Part shown: positions 31,281 to 39,428 of the stretch, piece after piece
How positions within the stretch are numbered: the first letter of the stretch is position 1
Layout: each line of letters begins with the position of its first letter
Assembly: GCF_035917455.1 (NCBI RefSeq)
Contig: NZ_CP109078.1
Span: forward strand, 4,758,001 to 4,822,000
Direction: 5' to 3'
Origin: Micromonospora sp. NBC_01796
GTDB taxonomy: Bacteria; Actinomycetota; Actinomycetes; Mycobacteriales; Micromonosporaceae
Length of the DNA stretch: 64,000 nucleotides
Notes under the pieces: model-generated
The model's database searches: none
The model's input: the letters and a program-made list of their open reading frames with translations, nothing else
Told to the model about the DNA's origin: nothing
Position numbers and translations under genes: made by a program

Positions 31281-31298
31281 AACCATCCAGTTGGATTG
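31281..31298. promoter_or_regulatory. TetR operator copy 2
   Basis: AACCATCCAGTTGGATTG, whose complement CAATCCA-N3-GGATGGTT matches copy 1. It ends 13 nt before the TetR start codon, fitting autorepression. The two centres are 49 bp apart. Confidence 0.6.
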
Positions 31299-31311
31299 CT
31301 AACATGGGCGG

Positions 31312-31908
31312 GTGGCGTACAACTCGGCGGCGACCCGCAAGCGACTGCTCGACGCGGCTTTCGAGGAGTTCTCCGAGCGTGGGCTGGCCGGGGCGCGGGT
31401 CGACCGGATCGCCGCCGTCGCCTCCGCCAACAAGCAGGCGATCTACGCCTACTTCGGCTCCAAGGACGGTCTCTTCGACGCGATGCTCGAAGACCGGCTC
31501 GGCTCGCTGGCCGACGCGGTCCCGTTCCTCCCCGACGACCTGCCCCGGTACGCCGGAACGCTGTTCGACCACCTCGTCGTGAACCCGGAACTCGTTCGCC
31601 TGAACCAGTGGAAGTTCCTGGAGCGTGCCGACGTGTCGACGGCCGAGGCCGACTCGTACCGGGACAAGGCGCAGGCGCTGCTCACCGCCGGGCAGGCGCG
31701 GGGGACCGACGAGACGACCGCGGTCGACCTGCTCCTGCTCGTCATGAACCTCACCTTCGTCTGGACCACCATCGCCCCCACCGTCCGCGCAATCGGCGGG
31801 GCCGACGAGGCGGAACGCCTGCGCCGCCACCGGGCCGCCGTGGTCGCCAGCGCCTCCGCCATCACCTCGGCACTGACCACCTCACCGGTGGCAACCGACG
31901 ACCAGTAG
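31312..31908 (+). CDS. TetR-family regulator
   Basis: 198 aa. The N-terminal helix-turn-helix is typical: RKRLLDAAFEEFSERGLAGARVDRIA, then NKQAIYAYFGSKDGLFDAML (both in outline). The C-terminal helical domain (about 60-198) would bind the inducer. The start is GTG 31312 directly behind an operator copy. The divergent SDR gene and paired operators make it a local repressor of the SDR and itself; the ligand may be the SDR substrate. It ends 9 nt from the convergent L,D-transpeptidase gene. Confidence 0.92.
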   Translation: MAYNSAATRKRLLDAAFEEFSERGLAGARVDRIAAVASANKQAIYAYFGSKDGLFDAMLEDRLGSLADAVPFLPDDLPRYAGTLFDHLVVNPELVRLNQWKFLERADVSTAEADSYRDKAQALLTAGQARGTDETTAVDLLLLVMNLTFVWTTIAPTVRAIGGADEAERLRRHRAAVVASASAITSALTTSPVATDDQ

Positions 31909-31917
31909 GGCCTGCGG

Positions 31918-32871
31918 CTACTGCGTGGTGAGGGGGCCGGGCGTCGCGGCCGGAAGCTTGTCCACCACCACGAGGGTGGTGCCGGGATCGAGTTCGTCGA
32001 GCAGTTTGCGCTGCCCGCTGCGGGTGATCCGGATGCAACCGTCGGTGACGTTGGTGCCCAGGTCGTCGTCGTTGTACCAGGTGTGCAGTCCGATGTGGGC
32101 GCCGCGCAGGCCGGCCGGCACCGCGTCCGGGTCGTCCGGGACCGCGCCGAGGGCGAACACGTCGGTGTCCGCGTAGACGCGGCCGATCAGGCTGGAGCGG
32201 CCGAGCAGGAACGTACGCCCCAGCGGGGTCGGGGTTTCACGGGTGCCGAGGGTGGTGCGCCAGGTCTGGACCGGCTTGTCGTCGCGCAGCCAGGTCAGCT
32301 TGTACGTCTTCCGTTCCACGACGAGCAGGTCGCGCAGTGCGACGGTGGTCCAGTTGCCGGGCGGCACCCACGCCACGGTCCGGTTCGCCGAGGGGAGCAG
32401 GACGGCGGCCCAGCCGGACCGGCGTTCCACGATGGGCACGGTCAACGGCACCCCGGCGAGCATCGGTGCGAGGAAGGCCCGGGGTCGGCCACCGGGTGCG
32501 TCGTACGCGCCGACCCTGGCGGTCGGGCGCAGCCCCTCACCCAGCCGTACGGTCGACATCGGATCCGGGTCCGCCGGGAAACCGCCGGGTGCCGCATCGT
32601 AGTCGACCACTGGTAGGTTGGCCGGCGGCGGTATCGCGGTTATCGATGGCTCGGTGCTTGCCGGCGTCGTGCTCGCCGGACCGGCCGAAGCCGGTGTCAC
32701 CGTCGGATCGGGTGCGACCGGAGGCCGGCTGGCCCGGTCCGGACCGGCACCCGATGTGATCACGAGGGTCAGCGCGACCAGGCCGCCGAGCAGCGCGAGG
32801 AGGCCAGCGGAGAGCAGCAGACGCGCACGCGTCCGACTCGGAGCCGGCGGTTCCGAAGGGACAAAAGGCAC
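31918..32871 (-). CDS. membrane-anchored L,D-transpeptidase (YkuD)
   Basis: 317 aa. There is a short cytoplasmic end, one membrane helix (about 14-38), a Pro/Thr/Ser-rich spacer, and a beta region (about 90-170) with an SH3-like feel (RSGWAAVLLPSANRTVAWVP). The C-terminal YkuD domain has HIGLHTW and the catalytic TDGCIRI motif with its Cys. It should make 3-3 cross-links in peptidoglycan or attach proteins to it, outside the membrane. GTG 32871 is the best start for the membrane helix; it lacks a ribosome site, but TACAGT 6 nt upstream could give a leaderless transcript. The motif has TDGC where SHGC is usual. Confidence 0.88.
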   Translation of the reverse strand: MPFVPSEPPAPSRTRARLLLSAGLLALLGGLVALTLVITSGAGPDRASRPPVAPDPTVTPASAGPASTTPASTEPSITAIPPPANLPVVDYDAAPGGFPADPDPMSTVRLGEGLRPTARVGAYDAPGGRPRAFLAPMLAGVPLTVPIVERRSGWAAVLLPSANRTVAWVPPGNWTTVALRDLLVVERKTYKLTWLRDDKPVQTWRTTLGTRETPTPLGRTFLLGRSSLIGRVYADTDVFALGAVPDDPDAVPAGLRGAHIGLHTWYNDDDLGTNVTDGCIRITRSGQRKLLDELDPGTTLVVVDKLPAATPGPLTTQ

Positions 32872-33055
32872 ACAGCAACTGTACGTGGTGAACTCGCCCC
32901 ATTTGGTAAGTCTCGTCGTTCGGTGGCCGATGGCTCGCTCGGGCCCCGGCACCCGCCCGCCGATCGTGAGAAGAAATCGCGTCAGCCACTCATCCGCTCG
33001 ACCCGTTCCTACGTATGACGTGACGGAAGAGCTTGGGTGGGAGATCGAGGAGCGT

Positions 33056-34684
33056 ATGGCTCGGATACAGCAGATCCAGCGACCCGCCGGCCCCAGGACC
33101 GTCACCAGCCGGGGCGGACCGCCGCGGTCGAAGGGTGCGATCGCGGTGCTCGGCGCCTCCGTACTGGCCGGCGCCTGGGCCCTGGCCATGCTCACCGCCG
33201 CGGGCCAGGTCCTCTACGTCTACAGCTACGTCTACCTCGAGTTCTACGCCGGTGTGGTCGCCCTGGTCTCGCTCAGCCTGACCGTGATGGCCGGCCTGCT
33301 GGCCACCGACCGGATCGTGCTGCTGGTCCGGCACCGGGTGCTGCTCCAGTCCGCGCACCGGACCACCGGCGTCATCGCGGTCACCACCCTCGGCCTGCAC
33401 ATTCTCACCAAGGTCTCGGGTGGGCGGGCCGCACCGGTCGACGCGATCATTCCGTTCGTCTCGCAGCGCGGGCTCTACGTCGGGCTCGGCACGATCGCCG
33501 CGTACCTGATGGCCGCCACCCTCTGGACCGGCCTGATCCGGGCCCGTTTCGTCAACCGGGGCAAGCCGTGGATGTGGCGGGCGCTGCACAGCACCGCGTA
33601 CGCCTCCTGGCCGATCGCGCTGACCCACGGCCTGAACGCCGGCCGCCAGCCCGCCGCCTGGGTGACCCTGAGCTACCTGCTCTGCGTCTTCCTGGTGATC
33701 GTCGCGCTGCTGGTCCGGCTCTCGGTCAGCCTCGGCCGCAAGCGCAAGGACCAGGGCATGACCACCGGCTCGATCAAACCGATCGGCAAGGCCGTACGCG
33801 ACGGTGCCGAGTCGCGTACCAACCTCGCGGGTTCGACCTTGCGCAGCGACGTACGGGTGAGCTGGGCCGAACCGGAGAGCGCCGGCAACCTGCGGGTGGG
33901 CCGGGCCGAGGAGCGGGCGGGGCGCCGGGCGCGTCCCGACCGTACCGCCGCCGAGGGCACTCCCGGCCGCCGGTCGAGCCGTTTTGTCGTACCGGAGGTC
34001 CCGCAGCCGGGCACCGTCGGAGCCGAACCTGCCGCGGACGGCCCCCGGTACGGGCGGCGCTGGTCCGCGCGTACGGAAACCGACTCCGCCCCGACCAGCC
34101 GCCGCCGCTCCGAGCGGGACATCCAGCGTGACTACGAGCGGGACTACGTCGACAGCGGCCGACCCGAACGCGACACCGGTCGCCGGTCCCGCGACGCCGA
34201 GCGCGACGACTACACCACCGACCGCGACTACACCGCCGAGCGTGACGTTGACCGGGACTACACCGCCGACCGCGACTACCGGCCGCGCCGGGGGGCGGAG
34301 CCGGAGGTCGAGTTGGACTACCGCCCGCGCCGGCAGGCAGAGGACGAGTCGGACCTGGACTACCGGCCGCGCCGGGGTGCCGACGACGAAGCCGAGGCGG
34401 ACTACCGCCCGCGCCGGCAGGCGGAGGACGACGCCGATCTCGACTACCGGCCCCGGCGAGGGGCGGACGACGAGGACGCCGACCTGGACTACCGGCCGCG
34501 CCGGGGAACGGGCGATCCGGCACCGGTGACCGACGACACCCCGACGCTGGTCAACCTGGACCTGCGGCGGGCGCTGCGGAAGGCCGGCGGGGACGGCTCG
34601 GGCCGCTCGGGCAAACGCAAGCGCGGCGCCGGGGACAGCGTGGACGAGGCGTACTGGCGGGAACTGCGGGGTGAGGCCAAGTGA
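33056..34684 (+). CDS. haem-type (ferric-reductase-like) membrane protein with DYRPRR repeats
   Basis: 542 aa. Five or six membrane helices (about 20-235) contain repeated His candidates for b-haem ligation: SAHRTTG, TLGLHILTK, RALHSTAYASW and ALTHGLNAG. This resembles ferric-reductase-like transmembrane domains that carry electrons across the membrane. The cytoplasmic C-terminal 300 residues are highly charged and end in tandem DYRPRR repeats. ATG 33056 has GAGGAG just upstream; GTG 33020 in frame is possible. The stop overlaps the start of the NuoF-like gene (GTGA), so an NAD(P)H-to-haem electron route is likely. The acceptor is unknown. Confidence 0.8.
   Translation: MARIQQIQRPAGPRTVTSRGGPPRSKGAIAVLGASVLAGAWALAMLTAAGQVLYVYSYVYLEFYAGVVALVSLSLTVMAGLLATDRIVLLVRHRVLLQSAHRTTGVIAVTTLGLHILTKVSGGRAAPVDAIIPFVSQRGLYVGLGTIAAYLMAATLWTGLIRARFVNRGKPWMWRALHSTAYASWPIALTHGLNAGRQPAAWVTLSYLLCVFLVIVALLVRLSVSLGRKRKDQGMTTGSIKPIGKAVRDGAESRTNLAGSTLRSDVRVSWAEPESAGNLRVGRAEERAGRRARPDRTAAEGTPGRRSSRFVVPEVPQPGTVGAEPAADGPRYGRRWSARTETDSAPTSRRRSERDIQRDYERDYVDSGRPERDTGRRSRDAERDDYTTDRDYTAERDVDRDYTADRDYRPRRGAEPEVELDYRPRRQAEDESDLDYRPRRGADDEAEADYRPRRQAEDDADLDYRPRRGADDEDADLDYRPRRGTGDPAPVTDDTPTLVNLDLRRALRKAGGDGSGRSGKRKRGAGDSVDEAYWRELRGEAK
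34274..34504 (+). repeat. tandem 42-nt coding repeat (DYRPRR units)
   Basis: Six DYRPRR motifs lie at 14-15-residue spacing. Units alternate between GA(E/D)-type and QAED-type acidic spacers, suggesting duplication of a two-unit block. It is part of the preceding membrane protein's charged tail. Confidence 0.9.
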
Positions 34685-36150
34685 GCAGGGCCACCGTGCC
34701 CCCGGTCGCCACCTTCGGCCCGCCCCGACTGACCGCCGGCTTCAGCGAGTACGGCCGGTTGGACCTGCTCGCCCACGAGGACGTACACGGTGAGCTGGAG
34801 TGGTTGTCGGTCGACGGGCTGATCAAGCTCGCCGAGGAGATGCAGCTCAAGGGGAAGGGCGGTGCGGGTTTCCCGTTCGCCCGCAAGGTCCGGGCCGTAC
34901 TCGACTCGGCCCGCAAGCAGGCCCTGGCCCCGGTCGTGGTGGTCAACGCCACCGAGGGTGAGCCGGCGAGCTGGAAGGACAAGGTCCTGCTCACCAGGGC
35001 CCCGCACCTGATCCTGGACGGGGCGGCGATGGTCGCGTACGCCCTGGACGCGGACGAGATCGTGATCGGGGTCGCCGACGACGGGATCGGGGAGGCGTCG
35101 CTGGCCGCCGCCCTGGCCGAACGGCAGATGCCGGTGCCGACCGGGATCGTCACCGTCCCGCACCGGTTCATCTCCGGCGAGGGCGGCGCGCTGGTCAAGG
35201 GGATCAACGGCGAGGCGCACATCCCGCCCGGGGTGAAGAAGCGGGCCAGTGACTCGGGTGTCGCCGGCATGCCGACCCTGCTGTCCAACGCGGAGACGTA
35301 CGCCCAGCTCGCCATCGCCGCCCGGCTCGGACCGTACGAGTATGCCGCGGTCGGGACCGACGACGAGCCCGGCACCGTGCTGCTCACGGTGACCGGCGCG
35401 GCGGCCCGGCCCGCGGTGGTGGAATGCCCCGCCGGTACGCCGCTCGCCGACATCCTCCGGCTCTGCGAGGTGCCCGAGGGGCCGGGTGTGCTGACCGGCG
35501 GTTACCACGGCCGGTGGATCACCGCCGAGGCGGCGGCCAAGGCGGTCATCTCCCGCAAGGGGTTCGCCGCGGTCAACGGCACCCTCGGCGCCGGCATCAT
35601 GATCCCGCTCGGCCAGGACACCTGTCCGCTCGGCGAGGTCGCCCAGGTGGTCCAGTACCTCGCCGGTGAGTCCGCCGGCCAGTGTGGACCGTGCCGGCTC
35701 GGCCTGCCGGACCTGGCCCGGTCGGTGGACCTGATCGTCGCCGGCACCGCCGCCGCCGACGTCGTCCGGGCCGCCGCCGGTGCGGTACGCGGACGCGGCG
35801 CGTGCAGCCACCCGGACGGCACCTCCCGGTTCGCCACCTCCGCGATGGAGGTCTTCGCCGAGGATCTCGCCGCCCACGCCACCCGGGACGGGTGCGGCCG
35901 GCGGGTGAAGGGCGTGCTGGGGCTGCCCGCGAGTCCGGAGACGGTGTCGTCCAGCCGGCTGACGGTGGACTGGTCCCGGTGCGACGGGCACGGGCTCTGC
36001 GCCCACGTGGTGCCGGAGTTCATCCGGCTGGACGGCAACGGGTTCCCGTCGTTCCCGCCCACGCCGGTGCCGACCTGGCTCGAAGCCGGTGCCCGCAAGG
36101 CGGTACGGATGTGTCCCGCGCTCGCGTTGCGGCTGACCGACCCGAAGTAG
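34681..36150 (+). CDS. NuoF-like NADH/FMN iron-sulfur protein fused to ferredoxin
   Basis: 489 aa. The N-terminal part carries the NADH/FMN-binding motif LKGKGGAGFPFARK near residue 57 and NATEGEPASWKDK. A SLBB-like segment follows, then the 4Fe-4S region ESAGQCGPCRLG with GACSHPDG. The last 75 residues form a small ferredoxin with CDGHGLC and RMCPALAL. NuoF normally works with NuoE and NuoG; neither is here, and instead it is fused to a ferredoxin and coupled to a haem membrane protein. The likely role is moving electrons from NAD(P)H through FMN and Fe-S to the membrane haem, or the reverse. Confidence 0.88.
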   Translation: MSRATVPPVATFGPPRLTAGFSEYGRLDLLAHEDVHGELEWLSVDGLIKLAEEMQLKGKGGAGFPFARKVRAVLDSARKQALAPVVVVNATEGEPASWKDKVLLTRAPHLILDGAAMVAYALDADEIVIGVADDGIGEASLAAALAERQMPVPTGIVTVPHRFISGEGGALVKGINGEAHIPPGVKKRASDSGVAGMPTLLSNAETYAQLAIAARLGPYEYAAVGTDDEPGTVLLTVTGAAARPAVVECPAGTPLADILRLCEVPEGPGVLTGGYHGRWITAEAAAKAVISRKGFAAVNGTLGAGIMIPLGQDTCPLGEVAQVVQYLAGESAGQCGPCRLGLPDLARSVDLIVAGTAAADVVRAAAGAVRGRGACSHPDGTSRFATSAMEVFAEDLAAHATRDGCGRRVKGVLGLPASPETVSSSRLTVDWSRCDGHGLCAHVVPEFIRLDGNGFPSFPPTPVPTWLEAGARKAVRMCPALALRLTDPK

Positions 36151-36156
36151 TCCGGC

Positions 36157-36189
36157 CGTGCGGCACCACCCCCGTGGCGGTGCCGCACG
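36157..36189. terminator. bidirectional terminator hairpin
   Basis: CGTGCGGCACC (36157-36167) and GGTGCCGCACG (36179-36189) form a perfect 11-bp stem with an 11-nt loop between convergent genes. Confidence 0.65.
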
Positions 36190-36204
36190 TCGCTGGAATC
36201 CGGG

Positions 36205-36753
36205 TCAGCAGTAACGGTTCACGTGATCGGCCATGTTGCGGTACGGCGACACGTCGTTGTCCGTACGAATGCTCGCGCTGACCGAGAACAGGTACGGGTC
36301 GCCGCCGTGGCCGGCGGTGGTGTGGTTGAGGTACGAGACCGACCCGATCGAGATGTTGAAGTGCACCGACTCGGTCCGGTCGTGCCAGCCGTAGCTCGCC
36401 AGGTCCTGCCAGCCGCAGTCGGACAGCCGCCCGCGCGGGTAGCCGTAGTTGACCCGGTCGTAGAAGCAGAACCAGCCCGATTCGCAGTTCGGGCTGGCCA
36501 GGGTGCCGACCGGCGGTTCGAAGGTCAGCACGAACTTGCCACCGGCATAGCTGAGCTCGGTGGGGCCGATCTGCCGGCCGCCCGGATACGCGGCCAGGTG
36601 CTTGTCGATGTCGACCTGTACGGCGGTGGATGAGGCGGGGCCGTCCGATGGTCCGGCGGTGGCCGGGGGTGCGGCGGCGATGAGGGCGACGATCGCGATG
36701 ATCGTGGCCATGACGGTGGCCGATCTGCTCCATTGGCGGGGGGTGGTTGCCAT
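36205..36753 (-). CDS. secreted peptidase inhibitor I36-like protein
   Basis: 182 aa. A signal peptide (about 1-36, ending PATAG) follows the ATG at 36753, which has GAGGAGG at ideal distance. The mature protein contains ESGWFCFYDRVNYGYPRGRL and a second crystallin-like Greek-key half with paired Cys, ending HVNRYC. This fits the inhibitor I36/SMPI and beta-gamma-crystallin-like fold. It is presumed to be extracellular and to inhibit metalloproteases or stabilise the cell surface. A good promoter lies upstream. It is transcribed alone, with a hairpin after the gene. Confidence 0.75.
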   Translation of the reverse strand: MATTPRQWSRSATVMATIIAIVALIAAAPPATAGPSDGPASSTAVQVDIDKHLAAYPGGRQIGPTELSYAGGKFVLTFEPPVGTLASPNCESGWFCFYDRVNYGYPRGRLSDCGWQDLASYGWHDRTESVHFNISIGSVSYLNHTTAGHGGDPYLFSVSASIRTDNDVSPYRNMADHVNRYC

Positions 36754-36820
36754 GGCAGCCTCCTCGGGTACGGGATTCCGTGCGGTGAGGGAGATCGGTC
36801 GGAGCCCGGATCCGACCTTC

Positions 36821-36848
36821 ATCATATTGTGGCAAAGATGACGGTGAA
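36821..36848 (-). promoter_or_regulatory. promoter of the I36-like gene
   Basis: On the minus strand, TTCACC (36848-36843), 16 nt, then TATGAT (36826-36821), in a clearly AT-rich patch. The remainder of 36849-37086 contains no gene; I see no convincing ECF-type promoter for the rightward sigma-factor gene. Confidence 0.5.
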
Positions 36849-37086
36849 TGACTTGTCACGATTCATCTTCATGTTCTCGCAGGTCATGGCCGTTTCTCCG
36901 GGTCGAGATCGGTCATTTGTCGGATAGCCGACGCACGATCCGTCGGATTCTGTGCCGATGCCGCCTGACCAGGACGGTCACATCGGCGCCCGTACGGACA
37001 TATTCATGGTGGGAGGAACGACATAGATCGTCGCCGGTGCTGTCCGTGCCGGCTGGCGAGAGGCATCGATCCCTCGAGGAGAGTCG

Positions 37087-37656
37087 GTGGGCGGCAACGG
37101 CGGCCGGGACGAGGCGTGGCACGACGCACTGCACCGGCGATTCTGGCCGGACGTGGTCCGGATGCTGGCGCGTGCGTTGGGCGGTAACGAAGGCGAGGCG
37201 GAAGACCTGGCACAGCAGACCTTCATGACCGCTTGGGACCGGCGGTCGTACGTACCGGACGAACCGAGGGCCTGGCTGTTCGCCACCGCGAACAACCACC
37301 TGCGCAACCACCGGCGGTGGAGCCGTCGGCACCCGATGGCGCTGGTCGAGATGGAGGTGATGGAGGTGGTGGCCGGTGCGGCCGAGGGCGAGGAGAGCGC
37401 GACCGTCTGCGACCGGCTGGACCTCGGGCGGGTCTGGGGACAGCTCAAGCCGGCCGAGCGCGAGGTGCTCCAACTCGCCTACCTGGACGGCCTGGACACC
37501 GCCGAGATCGCCCACGCGCTCGGCCTGTGGCAGGCGACCGTACGCAAGCGACGCTCCCGGGCACTGAGCCGGCTGCGCGGCTGGATGGTGGGGACCGCCG
37601 ACCCGATGCTCACCGGAGCGGGTCGCCGAGGCGCGGGGGAGAGCAACGATGGCTGA
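37087..37656 (+). CDS. ECF-type RNA polymerase sigma factor
   Basis: 189 aa. Sigma region 2 (FWPDVVRMLARALGGNEGEAEDLAQQTFMTAWDR in outline) and region 4 (LKPAEREVLQLAYLDGLDTAEIAHALGLWQATVRKRRSRA in outline) are complete, with no sigma-1.1 or region 3. The start is GTG 37087 after GGAG. It overlaps the following gene by 8 nt. It resembles the sigma factors paired with CU044_5270 proteins, where the downstream membrane protein is the presumed antagonist. The regulon is unknown. Confidence 0.92.
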   Translation: MGGNGGRDEAWHDALHRRFWPDVVRMLARALGGNEGEAEDLAQQTFMTAWDRRSYVPDEPRAWLFATANNHLRNHRRWSRRHPMALVEMEVMEVVAGAAEGEESATVCDRLDLGRVWGQLKPAEREVLQLAYLDGLDTAEIAHALGLWQATVRKRRSRALSRLRGWMVGTADPMLTGAGRRGAGESNDG

Positions 37657-38719
37657 GCACCACGACGAACAGACCGAGCGGCTGGTCCGGCGGCTGGTCG
37701 AGGCGAACGACCCGATGCGCGGCAAGCAGATCGGGCCGCCGAGGCGCAGCGCGGCCGAGTTGCGGCGGCTCGTCGACCAGCGCCGGGTCGACGGGCGGTG
37801 GCGGGCGACCAGCCGGCCCGGCGTACGGCTCCGGCTGGTCGCCCCGGCCGCCGCCGTGGTGCTCGGGATCACCGCGCTGGTGCTGGTCAACGCGCTGCCG
37901 GATGGGGCTGCCGGCCGTGGTGAGCGGACCGTGGTGGCGATGGCCGTCGCGCCGGCCGCGCTCGGGCTCCAGTTTCCCGGTCCGGCCGATCCGGCCGCCC
38001 CGTGGCTGCGGGAGCTGGCGGAACGGACCGCCGGGCTGGAGGAGACGGCCGGGACCGGGCGCTACACGTACCAGCACAGCCAGACCTGGTCGATCGAGGA
38101 CACCGGCAGCGACCCGGACCGGGCGAACGCGGTGATCGCCCAGGACGAGCGGCTGTGGTGGGCGGAGGACGGGTCCGGCCGGGAGGAGATCACCGCCCTG
38201 CCGCCACAGGCGGGCAACACGGACGCGGCGCAGTGGCTGGACGGGCCGCCACCCGGCTCCGACGCCAACCTCGCCCGCACCGACTACCGCCCGGGGGAGA
38301 TGGCCCTGGTCGTGGACGACCCGGCCACCGACCCGGCGGTGCTGACCCGACAACTGTCCGCGCACGAACCCTTCAGCAACGGCCCACAGGCCGTGATCCG
38401 GGCGGTGGCAGACCTGTACCGATTCCACGAGATGAGTCCCGCCTTGCGCGCCGCCGTACTGAACGTGCTGACCGAGACGAACGGGCTGGTGTACCGGGGG
38501 AGGGTGGTGGACAGGGCAGGCAGGACGGGTGTCGCGGTCAGCGTGGACAGCGACGCCGGTGCCACCCGCGACCTGGCCGTGCTGGACCCGGACACCGGCA
38601 CCCTGCTCAGCTACGAGCAGGTGGCCCTGATCAGCCCGCCGCGTTCGGCCGTACGCGCCCCCGCGGTGATCTCCTATGTGCTCTACCTGGCCCACCAGCG
38701 CACCGACCAGCTCGGCTGA
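37649..38719 (+). CDS. CU044_5270-family membrane protein, putative anti-sigma partner
   Basis: 356 aa. The N-terminal cytoplasmic 65 residues (ERLVRRLVEANDPMRG) precede one membrane helix (VRLRLVAPAAAVVLGITALVLVN, in outline, about 65-85). An external 260-residue domain has RYTYQHSQTWSIEDTGS and LYRFHEMSPALRAAVLNVL. This is the CU044_5270 arrangement. No cysteine and no ZAS zinc motif are present, so it is not a classical zinc anti-sigma factor. The 8-nt overlap with the ECF gene suggests stoichiometric synthesis and a regulatory pair. Confidence 0.8.
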   Translation: MAEHHDEQTERLVRRLVEANDPMRGKQIGPPRRSAAELRRLVDQRRVDGRWRATSRPGVRLRLVAPAAAVVLGITALVLVNALPDGAAGRGERTVVAMAVAPAALGLQFPGPADPAAPWLRELAERTAGLEETAGTGRYTYQHSQTWSIEDTGSDPDRANAVIAQDERLWWAEDGSGREEITALPPQAGNTDAAQWLDGPPPGSDANLARTDYRPGEMALVVDDPATDPAVLTRQLSAHEPFSNGPQAVIRAVADLYRFHEMSPALRAAVLNVLTETNGLVYRGRVVDRAGRTGVAVSVDSDAGATRDLAVLDPDTGTLLSYEQVALISPPRSAVRAPAVISYVLYLAHQRTDQLG

Positions 38720-38728
38720 ACCCCGGTT

Positions 38729-38756
38729 CGGGGCCGGGCCGCGTACGGCGGCCCCG
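38729..38756 (+). terminator. terminator after the ECF operon
   Basis: CGGGGCC (38729-38735) pairs with GGCCCCG (38750-38756), a 7-bp GC stem, just downstream of the CU044_5270 stop. No T-run. Confidence 0.4.
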
Positions 38757-38818
38757 CCCCGCCTGGATTGGAACGGGGGATAGACGGGTATCTCCGGCTG
38801 TCACGGGAGGTGGGCGCC

Positions 38819-39379
38819 ATGACGGGGACAGAGGCCAACGTCGGACGGTTTCAACTGAGGGAACGCGCCCGGCATCGGCTGGGGCGCAGGATGGGACTGA
38901 TCATCCTGCTCGTCGGACCGCTGGCCGGCCTGGCGATCATCATCGGCGGCCTGGTCGCCCTGGGGGACACACCGCCCGTCAACCTGATCCTGATCGGGGT
39001 CGGCGTGGCCCTGGTCACCTCGGCCCTGACCGGCGTCGTCTGGCTGGTGCAGCGGCGCAGAACCGACCCGCCGCTGATCCTGGGCGCCGACCCGGAGACT
39101 CGGCGGGCGGTGCACCGGGCGATCCGGGCCGGGCACAGCGACGACGCCCGGATCGACCTGCTGGCCCGCGACCTGATCGCGCGCAGCCCCGCCCAGACCT
39201 GGGTGCCCTGGGTGTACGTCGTACTGGCGCTGCTCCAGGTGGTGTTGCTCCTGCTCGGTGACCGGAGCACGGGGGATGTCATCCGTGCCCTGGTCACCGT
39301 GCCGTTCTTCGCCGTTGCCGCCGGCTACTTCTGGCAGCACCGCCGTCGGATGCGCCGGTACCGGGGCCTCTCCGCCTGA
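38819..39379 (+). CDS. small multi-pass membrane protein
   Basis: 186 aa. Two N-terminal membrane helices (LIILLVGPLAGLAIIIGGLVAL, LILIGVGVALVTSALTGVVWLV, in outline) are followed by a soluble loop (about 75-125) and two C-terminal helices (VPWVYVVLALLQVVLLLLG, VTVPFFAVAAGYFW). No catalytic motif is seen. GGGAGG lies 8 nt before the ATG. Function unknown; both ends are predicted cytoplasmic. It is converged on by the MerR fusion gene. Confidence 0.7.
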   Translation: MTGTEANVGRFQLRERARHRLGRRMGLIILLVGPLAGLAIIIGGLVALGDTPPVNLILIGVGVALVTSALTGVVWLVQRRRTDPPLILGADPETRRAVHRAIRAGHSDDARIDLLARDLIARSPAQTWVPWVYVVLALLQVVLLLLGDRSTGDVIRALVTVPFFAVAAGYFWQHRRRMRRYRGLSA

Positions 39380-39428
39380 ACCACCGCCGTCTGCCTGAAC
39401 CGCCACCGCCACCGACCCCGTACGCGGG

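Noticed and set aside
37005-37060. GGAAC...CGTC ECF-type autoregulatory promoter before the sigma gene
   Set aside because: The elements are only about 9 nt apart, far short of the 16-17 nt expected.
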